From assembly GCA_023248915.1 (NCBI GenBank), contig JAHFDQ010000096.1, positions 1-13,444 of the forward strand: a stretch of 13,444 nt of DNA, written 5' to 3'. This stretch comes from Archangiaceae bacterium. Its GTDB lineage: Bacteria > Myxococcota > Myxococcia > Myxococcales > Myxococcaceae. Numbering within the stretch: the stretch's first letter is position 1; each line of letters starts with the position of its first letter. The notes under the pieces are model-generated. The model ran no database searches and was not told the DNA's origin. It saw nothing but the letters and a program-made list of their open reading frames with translations. This document shows positions 8,941 through 13,444 of the stretch, one piece after another. The position numbers were made by a program, and so were the translations under genes.

Positions 8941-9050
8941 AAACAATAGACGCAACAAAAATATGCGCAATAGAATAACGTAACACATTGCATTCAGTCA
9001 ATAATATAGACTGTATACGGTCGCATGTGAGTCTTAAATTGAAACAACAA
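8941..9050 (-). promoter_or_regulatory. AT-rich promoter and probable operator of the YjjJ-type gene
   Basis: About 110 bases of strongly AT-rich DNA upstream of the ATG at 8934. On the minus strand TTGACT (9001-8996) and TATTCT (8977-8972) are spaced 18 bases apart and read as -35 and -10 boxes, placing transcription start some 30 bases before the ATG. CAATAGA occurs twice on the plus strand (8944-8950 and 8968-8974), downstream of and overlapping the -10, where a repressor could bind. ATATAGACT at 9004-9012 lies just upstream of the -35 and is shared with the ATPase promoter. No Shine-Dalgarno is evident. Confidence 0.55.
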
Positions 9051-9060
9051 TCAGGTGCCA

Positions 9061-9117
9061 TCGACTCCGCTCGGGCTGAGCGAAAGTGGGTTCACCGGGA
9101 GATTGCCTTTGAATGCG
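9061..9117 (+). repeat. Direct repeat, right copy, overlapping the end of the TPR gene
   Basis: Right copy of the repeat at 6232-6292, same orientation, 2829 bases away start to start. It is four bases shorter than the left copy because of one internal gap (left copy TGGGCACATTCACCG, here TGGGTTCACCG). The TGA stop of the TPR gene, read on the minus strand, falls inside its TTCACCG segment (9092-9094). Confidence 0.8.
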
Positions 9118-9571
9118 CGAGCCCGGGGTGGCTGCGCGCGAGCTCGGTGACGAGTGGGTTGTTCGGCCCCAGCCGTCGGGCCTCTTCGAAGGTAGCCCGG
9201 GCCTCGCCCGGCCGCCCGCCGAGCCACTGCGCCTGGGCCAGCCACGCCGCGAAGGTGACGCTCTCGGGGCGGAGCTTCCGGGCCCTCTGCATCTGCGCCT
9301 CGGCGGCGGCGTACTTGCCCTCTTCCAAGAGGAAGGTGCCCCGGACGAAGGGCAGGAACGGGTCGGTGCCGCGGCCCTTCTCGGCCAGCGCCTCGGCGCG
9401 CGATTCGTCCCCCAGGCGGCGGGCCGCCAGGGCGGCGTTGGCGTACAGCGGTGGGAAGTGGGGGAAGCGGGCCAGCGTCGCCTCCAGCACGGCGAGCGCC
9501 TCGTTCGCCCGGCCCTCGCGGAGCAAGAGCCCGCCCTTCCTCGGCGCGGCCGTAGGACGCCCGTGGCACAC
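9092..9571 (-). CDS. TPR-repeat protein, probably a truncated remnant
   Basis: A 159-residue frame from a GTG at 9571. About four TPR units are visible: GGLLLREGRANEALAVLEATL, then AALAARRLGDESRAEALAEKG, then GTFLLEEGKYAAAEAQMQRAR, then LAQAQWLGGRPGEARATFEEA, each followed by a proline- or glycine-marked turn. TPR arrays mediate protein-protein contacts. Both ends look abnormal. The N-terminus (MCHGRPTAAPRK) is not TPR-like and its start lies only eight bases from the divergent phosphoesterase start, leaving no room for a promoter. The last eight residues (AHSKAISR) come largely from the repeat at 9061-9117. The two other minus-strand frames upstream do not continue the TPR pattern, so this is not a simple frameshift. 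It may be an internal or C-terminal fragment of a once longer lipoprotein or secretin-type TPR protein. Whether it is expressed is doubtful. Confidence 0.5.
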   Translation of the reverse strand: MCHGRPTAAPRKGGLLLREGRANEALAVLEATLARFPHFPPLYANAALAARRLGDESRAEALAEKGRGTDPFLPFVRGTFLLEEGKYAAAEAQMQRARKLRPESVTFAAWLAQAQWLGGRPGEARATFEEARRLGPNNPLVTELARSHPGLAHSKAISR

Positions 9572-9579
9572 TCCCGACC

Positions 9580-10236
9580 GTGTCGGGCCGCACCCTCGTC
9601 ATCGGAGACGTTCACGGCTGCCTGGCCGAGCTCCTGGCGCTCCTCTCCGAGTGCGGGCACCGGCCGGGGGACACGGTGGTTTTCACCGGCGACCTGGTGG
9701 CGAAGGGCCCCGACTCGGGCGGCGTCGTCCGCCTGGCCCGGCGCCTCGGCGCGTTAGGGGTGCGGGGCAACCACGACGAGCGGGTGCTCGGCTGGTACCG
9801 GGCGGCGCCTGGCGAGCGAAAGAGGTTGAAGCTGAAGCCCTGGCACCGCGAAGCGGCCGAGCAGTTGCGCTCGCGCGAGTGGGAGTACCTGGCGGCGCTG
9901 CCGGCCTTCCTCCGCCTGCCCGAGCACGGCGCCCTGGTGGTTCACGCCGGACTGGTGCCGGGCGTGCCGGTCGAAGCGCAGCGCGAGCAAGACCTCTTCA
10001 ACCTGCGTAGCCTCACTCCGGCCGGCGCCGCCTCGCACCGCATCGAGGGCGGCACGCCCTGGGCCAAGGCCTGGGCCGGGCCCGAGACGGTGATTTTCGG
10101 GCACGACGCCGTGCGCGGGCTCCAGACTTTCCCCTTGGCCTTCGGCCTCGACACCGGCTGCGTCTACGGGGGCCGCCTCACCGCGCTGGTGCTGCCCGAA
10201 CGGCGGTTGGTGTCGGTGCCGGCCCTGCGGCGCTAG
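9580..10236 (+). CDS. Calcineurin-like metallophosphoesterase (PrpE/ApaH/PP1-type)
   Basis: A 218-residue protein with all the metal-binding motifs of the calcineurin-like phosphatases: GDVHG at 9-13, GDLVAKGPDS at 37-46, VRGNHDE at 61-67, VVHAG at 120-124, FGHDA at 173-177 and a closing GLDTGCVYGG at 189-198. The two-metal site is therefore complete. The motif spacing and the GLDTGCVYGG ending fit the bacterial PrpE/ApaH-like and PP1-type branch, which hydrolyses diadenosine polyphosphates or phosphoprotein serine/threonine. Sequence alone does not decide between these. It is predicted cytoplasmic, with no signal peptide. The start is GTG at 9580, which places GDVHG at the usual distance from the N-terminus; no clear RBS is seen. 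Its stop shares the CTAG with the stop of the opposing SDR gene. Confidence 0.9.
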   Translation: MSGRTLVIGDVHGCLAELLALLSECGHRPGDTVVFTGDLVAKGPDSGGVVRLARRLGALGVRGNHDERVLGWYRAAPGERKRLKLKPWHREAAEQLRSREWEYLAALPAFLRLPEHGALVVHAGLVPGVPVEAQREQDLFNLRSLTPAGAASHRIEGGTPWAKAWAGPETVIFGHDAVRGLQTFPLAFGLDTGCVYGGRLTALVLPERRLVSVPALRR

Positions 10237-11048
10237 GACTCGAGCGGAAACACCGGCACGTCGTCAGGCAGTTTCCAGATGTCGCCCCACAGGCTCTGGC
10301 CGCCGTCGATGTACAGCGTCTGGCCGGTGATGAAGTCGGCCTGGCGGGAAGCGAGGAAGGCGATGACCCGCGCCACCTCTTCGGGCGTGCCCATGCGCTT
10401 CTCAGGAGTCGCCTTGCGCACCTCTTCCAGCACCCCCGGCGGGTACTGGGCGGTGCCGGTGGACAAGATGAGGCCGGGGGCGACGGCGTTCACCCGGATG
10501 CCGTGCGTCACCCACTCGACCGCCAGGGTTCGGGTGAGGTTCTCGACGCCGGCGCGCGCGGCGCCGGTGTGCGCCATGCCCGGGAAGCCGCGGACAATCT
10601 GCGCGATGACGTTGACGATGCGGCCGCGCCTCTGCGGAATCATCGCCCGGTTGGCGACGGCGTGGATCATCGTCCAGGTGCCGAGCAGGTTGTTCCGCAC
10701 CACGGCCTCGAAGGCCCGCGGCGAGAGCGTCTCGGCCGCCGACGGAAACTGGCCGCCGGCGTTGTTCACCAGTACGTCCACGCGCCCGAAGCGCTTTTGC
10801 ACGCCGTCCACGAAGGCTTCGACCGCGGCGGCGTCGCGGATGTCGCAGGGGGCTTGGTGCACCTCGACCTTGGCCGCCTCGAGTGACTTGGCCGCCTCGG
10901 CGAGCGGTTCGGGCCGCCGGCCGCAGAGCGCCATCCGCGCGCCCAGCGCGCCGAATTCGCGGGCGGCGGCCAGGCCGATGCCGGTGCCACCGCCGGTGAC
11001 GAGCACCACCTCGCCCGAGAAGAGCCCCGCTCTGAACATGGAAGTCAT
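10233..11048 (-). CDS. Short-chain dehydrogenase/reductase, PECR-like
   Basis: A 271-residue SDR. The NAD(P)-binding motif TGGGTGIG is at 18-25, CGRRP at 42-46 suggests NADPH preference, and NNAGG is at 95-99. The expected Ser-Tyr-Lys centre is altered: the region reads NVIAQIVRGFPGMAH (146-160) then TGAARAGVENLTR (161-173), with no tyrosine in a YxxxK arrangement. This HxGAARAGVxNLT layout closely resembles human peroxisomal trans-2-enoyl-CoA reductase (PECR, HSGAARAGVYNLTK), so a role in reducing or handling enoyl-CoA is a reasonable guess. PGLILSTG at 191-198 and the closing ITGQTLYIDGG at 240-250 fit the family. It starts at ATG 11048; a second ATG three codons later (11039) is possible. 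No other fatty-acid gene is adjacent. Its stop overlaps the phosphoesterase stop by four bases, tail to tail. Confidence 0.88.
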   Translation of the reverse strand: MTSMFRAGLFSGEVVLVTGGGTGIGLAAAREFGALGARMALCGRRPEPLAEAAKSLEAAKVEVHQAPCDIRDAAAVEAFVDGVQKRFGRVDVLVNNAGGQFPSAAETLSPRAFEAVVRNNLLGTWTMIHAVANRAMIPQRRGRIVNVIAQIVRGFPGMAHTGAARAGVENLTRTLAVEWVTHGIRVNAVAPGLILSTGTAQYPPGVLEEVRKATPEKRMGTPEEVARVIAFLASRQADFITGQTLYIDGGQSLWGDIWKLPDDVPVFPLES

Positions 11049-11180
11049 CGAATTCCTCGCGCCGGCTCTATAGCACCGGTTTCGCGTCGGGGGCCGGGCG
11101 CCGCGCCGCTCGACACTTGGCGAGCCCTACGGCCAATGGCGGTCGAAGGCGAGGCTTGGCATCGTTTGCGCCCCCTTTTC

Positions 11181-11186
11181 GAGGAG
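11181..11186 (+). promoter_or_regulatory. Strong ribosome binding site of the CBS-domain gene
   Basis: GAGGAG, seven bases before the ATG at 11194, is the clearest Shine-Dalgarno in the window and fixes this start. The 145-base gap it sits in separates divergent genes and shows no recognisable sigma-70 pair. Confidence 0.75.
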
Positions 11187-11193
11187 CGAACCG

Positions 11194-11613
11194 ATGCGTT
11201 GCGAAGACATCATGAAGCACAAGGTGGAAGCCCTGACGCCCCGCGACACCGTGCAAAGCGCCGCGCGGCGCATGCGCGACCTGAACACCGGCTTCTTGCC
11301 GGTCTGCAACAGCGAGGGCCGGGTGCTGGGCACGCTGACCGACCGCGACATCGCCATCCGGTTGGTGGCCGAGAACAAGAGCGCGTCGCTGGCGGTCGAG
11401 TCCGTCATGTCCACCGAGGTCATCGCCTGCCGGCCCAACGACGACGTCCGCCGCGCCGCCGAGTTGATGGGCAAGCACCGGAAGTCGCGGCTGCTGGTGA
11501 TGGACGATGGCAAGCTGGTCGGCGTCATCAGCCTGTCCGACATCGCGCACCACGACGCCAAGAACGCGGCCCAGGCGATGAGCCAAGTGACGCTGCGCGA
11601 GGCGCGCGCGTAG
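11194..11613 (+). CDS. Two-CBS-domain protein
   Basis: A 139-residue protein made of a CBS pair (Bateman module) and almost nothing else. CBS1 covers about residues 8-58 and ends in GTLTDRDIAIR. CBS2 covers about 73-122 and ends in GVISLSDIA. Such stand-alone pairs typically bind adenosine nucleotides (AMP, ATP, NAD, SAM) at the cleft and act as energy or ligand sensors for a partner. The TDRDI motif supports ribose contact in site 1, while the second site has LSDI in the same position. No signal peptide or membrane segment, so cytoplasmic. It is monocistronic: divergent from the SDR gene, convergent with the exported protein gene, and with its own strong RBS. The partner is not identifiable from context. 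Confidence 0.92.
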   Translation: MRCEDIMKHKVEALTPRDTVQSAARRMRDLNTGFLPVCNSEGRVLGTLTDRDIAIRLVAENKSASLAVESVMSTEVIACRPNDDVRRAAELMGKHRKSRLLVMDDGKLVGVISLSDIAHHDAKNAAQAMSQVTLREARA

Positions 11614-11671
11614 GGCGCGAAGGAGGCCCGGCCTGTTTTCGGCTCGAGCCTCGCGCTGACTCCTCGCGCCC
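11613..11671. terminator. Long inverted repeat, probable bidirectional terminator
   Basis: GGGCGCGAAGGAG (11613-11625) pairs with CTCCTCGCGCCC (11660-11671) with one bulged base, enclosing 34 bases that include TTTT and the palindrome GGCTCGAGCC (11641-11650). It starts at the last base of the CBS stop codon and ends 20 bases before the stop of the opposing gene, so it could end both transcripts. Confidence 0.55.
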
Positions 11672-11691
11672 GCGGCAGCGCCCGAAGTCGG

Positions 11692-12213
11692 TCAGCCCCG
11701 GCCGCGCCCCGAGGCGGCGCGCGCGGCGACCTTGCGCCACGAGCGCTTGGCCTTGGTGGCCAGCTTGGCCTTCTTCGCCTTGGCCGGCTTGGCGTCCTGG
11801 CTCTCGGGCCGTTCGATGGTGGCGATGACGGCCGAACCGGCGGTCACCGCGGCCGTCATCGACACCTTGCCGGTGGCGTCCGCCGGGACTTTCCGGCTCA
11901 GCCGTTCGGCGCCGGTGCGGCTCAGCACCTGCACCTCGAGGGTGCAGGCGCCGCCCGTCTTCACCAGACGGCCCACCACCACCGCGGTCAGGTCGGCGGC
12001 GGCCACCTTGGCGAAGTCCGGCTTGCCCGCGGTGACGAGGGTGTCGGCGTCGACGCACTCTTCCGAGACGCACAACATGCCGCTGAGCTGGGAGTTGACG
12101 TCGGGGTCGGCCGCCAGCACCGCGATGCGCTCACCCGAACCGAATGCCACCGCCGAGAGGAGCAGGCTGCCCGCTGCCAGGTGTCCACGCAGGTTCCACG
12201 AGAGTCCGTTCAT
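11692..12213 (-). CDS. Exported protein of unknown function with a Lys/Ala-rich basic tail
   Basis: A 173-residue protein from the ATG at 12213. An upstream in-frame start at 12246 would add 11 residues ahead of what looks like the signal peptide (MNGLSWNLRGHLAAGSLLLSAVAFGSG), so the shorter form is preferred. The mature core, about 28-135, is alpha/beta and small-residue-rich (RIAVLAADPDVNSQLSG, LTAVVVGRLVK, LEVQVLSR). It loosely recalls the N-terminal fold of TolB/FlgO-like periplasmic proteins, which is weak inference. C48 and C53 are close enough for a disulfide, and C90 is single. The last 35 residues are strikingly basic and repetitive (AKPAKAKKAKLATKAKR, then RAASGRGRG), like histone H1 tails. 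I do not recognise the family. No obvious RBS. Divergent from the receiver-domain gene. Confidence 0.7.
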   Translation of the reverse strand: MNGLSWNLRGHLAAGSLLLSAVAFGSGERIAVLAADPDVNSQLSGMLCVSEECVDADTLVTAGKPDFAKVAAADLTAVVVGRLVKTGGACTLEVQVLSRTGAERLSRKVPADATGKVSMTAAVTAGSAVIATIERPESQDAKPAKAKKAKLATKAKRSWRKVAARAASGRGRG

Positions 12214-12377
12214 GGGGGTGGGGCCTTGCACGCGCCCTGCCGACACGGCCTCGGCCGCAAGAGGCTGATTCGACGGAGTGCGCCTGCCGCGCGGGGGTGG
12301 GATCAGAGAGTACGTTGGCGCCTTCTGCGTGGATTGAGGGCTCCACTCCCCAAGCCCACCCGGTAAGCGGCTTTACA

Positions 12378-12389
12378 CGACTACAGTCG
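12378..12389. promoter_or_regulatory. Small dyad upstream of the receiver-domain gene
   Basis: CGACT-AC-AGTCG is a perfect five-base inverted repeat with a two-base spacer, 52 bases before the GTG at 12442, just after TTTACA (12372-12377). It could be an operator in the 228-base divergent intergenic region. No -10 box is found at the right distance from TTTACA, so this is tentative. Confidence 0.2.
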
Positions 12390-12441
12390 CGCACACGCCC
12401 AATCCTCGCCGGGTGCGGCGCTCGAGGCTAGGCTTCCGCCC

Positions 12442-13194
12442 GTGAAACCGGCCCGGCCCACCCTGCCCGCGACGGTGCTCGTGGTGGACGACGAGGACGT
12501 CTCGGCCGACGTGCTCTCGCGCCTGCTCGAGCGGCGAAACCTGCCGCACCGGGTGGTGAAGACCGGCGAAGACGCCGTCCGGCTGCTGGGGGAAGAGAGC
12601 TTCGGCTGCGTGGTGGCCGACAAGAATCTCCCCGGCATCGACGGGCTCGAGGTTATTCGGACGGCGCGGAAGCTTCAGCCCTTCTGCGCGTGCATTCTCA
12701 TCACCGGCTACTCCTCGACCGACTCGGTGCTCGAGGCGCTGCGGCTCGGCGCGGCCGACTACCTCGAGAAGCCGTTCCCCGAGGTGGGGTTGGTGTTGCA
12801 GAAAATCGAGAGCGCCATCCGGCACCAGCGCGTGGCCTTCGAGCGTAACACCCTGGCGGACGTGCTTCGGGCGATGCAGGCCGAGCTGCGGAAGAAGGAC
12901 CAGCAGATGTTCGCCGAGCGGACCGAGCTCGAGGTGCTCGAGAGCGTGCTCGACCTGAAGGTCGCCGACGCCACGTCCGAGCTGCGGGGTCGCGTCGAGG
13001 CGCTGGAGGCCGAGCTGCGAATCAGGAAGGCCCATGTCGGCGAGCTCAAGCTCTGCCTCGCCGACCTCCTGGCCTACGCGCGCGCGCTTCGACTCGAAGC
13101 CCCTGCGGCCCAGCAAGCCACGAAGGAACTCGAGCGCCGGGCGCAGGCCTGCGTGGACTCGTTGGCCGAGCCCGTCAGCGACCCCAGTCCTTGA
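12442..13194 (+). CDS. Response-regulator receiver protein with coiled-coil C-terminus
   Basis: A 250-residue protein from the GTG at 12442. A complete receiver domain occupies about 11-130: acidic pair D16/D17 (VVDDED), phosphoacceptor D60 (VVADKNLPG), T88 (ILITGYSS) and K110 (YLEKPFP). It should therefore be phosphorylated by a histidine kinase, which is not in this window. The ITGY and LEALRLGAADYLEKPF segments resemble NtrC-type receivers, but no AAA+ or HTH output domain follows. Instead, about 135-215 is a heptad-like, charged helix (ELRKKDQQMFAERTELEVLE and on), probably a coiled coil for dimerisation or partner binding. It is likely a single-output adaptor in a phosphorelay, a type common in myxobacteria. 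Its last 20 bases overlap the 3' end of the opposing gene. Confidence 0.87.
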   Translation: MKPARPTLPATVLVVDDEDVSADVLSRLLERRNLPHRVVKTGEDAVRLLGEESFGCVVADKNLPGIDGLEVIRTARKLQPFCACILITGYSSTDSVLEALRLGAADYLEKPFPEVGLVLQKIESAIRHQRVAFERNTLADVLRAMQAELRKKDQQMFAERTELEVLESVLDLKVADATSELRGRVEALEAELRIRKAHVGELKLCLADLLAYARALRLEAPAAQQATKELERRAQACVDSLAEPVSDPSP

Positions 13195-13444
13195 TGGCCT
13201 TGATGGTCTTCACCCGGTTGTCGGCCACCTTGCGGATGACGAGCCGGCGGGCCTTCAGGAAGAGGGGCCTCTCGGTCTCGCCGCTCACGGCGTAGACGCC
13301 CCAGAAATACTCGCCGGCCGCCAGCTCGTCGAGCGTCACCTCGAGGCCGGGCAAGGTGCGCTCGGCCACCAGCGTGCGCACCAGGTCGGGGCTGGCCGCC
13401 ACCACCAGGTGGTAGCTCGGCACGTTGGTGGCTTGCCAGGCGAA
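13175..13444 (-). CDS. 3' end of a Fn3-like, probably FecR-type surface or envelope protein (partial)
   Basis: The C-terminal 89 residues of a gene that enters from the right edge. A GTG at 13423 exists, but the frame stays open to 13444 with sequence that continues the domain (FAWQATNVPSYHLVVA), so it is treated as internal. The fragment has the layout of a fibronectin-type-III-like unit: FxWxxxxxxxYHLVVA at the start, then LDELAAGEYFWGVYAVSG, then a closing strand ARRLVIRKV. In high-GC Deltaproteobacteria and Myxococcota such units are often the C-terminus of FecR-domain or LysM proteins, which is inference. It ends in a lysine-rich tail (KTIKAIKDWGR). It overlaps the receiver-domain gene by 20 bases, tail to tail. 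Confidence 0.7.
   Translation of the reverse strand, partial: FAWQATNVPSYHLVVAASPDLVRTLVAERTLPGLEVTLDELAAGEYFWGVYAVSGETERPLFLKARRLVIRKVADNRVKTIKAIKDWGR

Noticed and set aside
8935..8988. 18-residue hydrophobic N-terminal extension of the YjjJ-type protein (MCYVILLRIFLLRLLFHG)
   Set aside because: Encoded by the AT-rich promoter region, covers the predicted -10 box, and would make the protein longer than the known family; not a membrane anchor.
9011..9033. AGACT/AGTCT inverted repeat in the AT-rich spacer (9008-9033) as a terminator or operator
   Set aside because: Five-base arms separated by 16 bases; likely chance, and no T-tract follows.
11155..11172. Sigma-54-like promoter (TTGGCATCGTTTGCG) upstream of the CBS gene
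   Set aside because: The GG and GC elements are eight bases apart instead of ten, so spacing does not fit.

Overview
The window is high-GC and densely coded, with many GTG starts and short intergenic gaps. Its gene types (a MoxR/DUF58/BatA-type cluster, cysteine-rich secreted proteins, a stand-alone receiver protein, Fn3-like surface or envelope proteins) suggest a myxobacterium or relative (Myxococcota). This is inference from gene style: there is no rRNA or other taxonomic marker here, and no tRNA, CRISPR array, transposase or integrase was seen.

Layout. Left edge: a possible 5' end of a minus-strand gene (1-63), then a plus-strand cysteine-rich secreted protein (152-814). A minus-strand block follows (read right to left): an L-2-hydroxyglutarate oxidase-like flavoprotein (6214-4991), a MoxR AAA+ ATPase (4888-3884), a DUF58 protein (3884-3000) and a large BatA/vWA membrane protein (3003-895). 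The last three have stop/start codons overlapping by 1 and 4 bases, so they look like a translationally coupled operon. MoxR ATPases commonly act as chaperones for metal-ion-binding vWA proteins, which DUF58 and BatA-type proteins are.

The most interesting stretch is 6232-9117. Two imperfect direct copies of a roughly 57-61 base repeat (6232-6292 and 9061-9117, first 19 bases identical) bracket a two-gene cassette: an AAA_14/DUF4143 ATPase with an ExK nuclease-like C-terminal motif (6405-7568, plus) and a YjjJ/HipH-type HipA-family kinase with its own N-terminal DNA-binding domain (8934-7615, minus). The two genes converge on a hairpin terminator. Their outer flanks are AT-rich, unlike the surroundings, and share a 9-base word near both promoters. 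No hipB-like antitoxin is present. The right repeat copy supplies the stop codon of an apparently truncated TPR gene (9571-9092), so the cassette and repeats look like an acquired accessory insertion.

Right part: a calcineurin-like phosphoesterase (9580-10236, plus) ends tail-to-tail in a shared CTAG with a PECR-like SDR enzyme (11048-10233, minus) that lacks the usual YxxxK catalytic motif. Then come a two-CBS-domain protein (11194-11613, plus), a small exported protein with a histone-H1-like Lys/Ala tail (12213-11692, minus), a receiver-domain protein with a coiled-coil C-terminus (12442-13194, plus), and the 3' end of an Fn3-like protein running off the right edge (13444-13175, minus).
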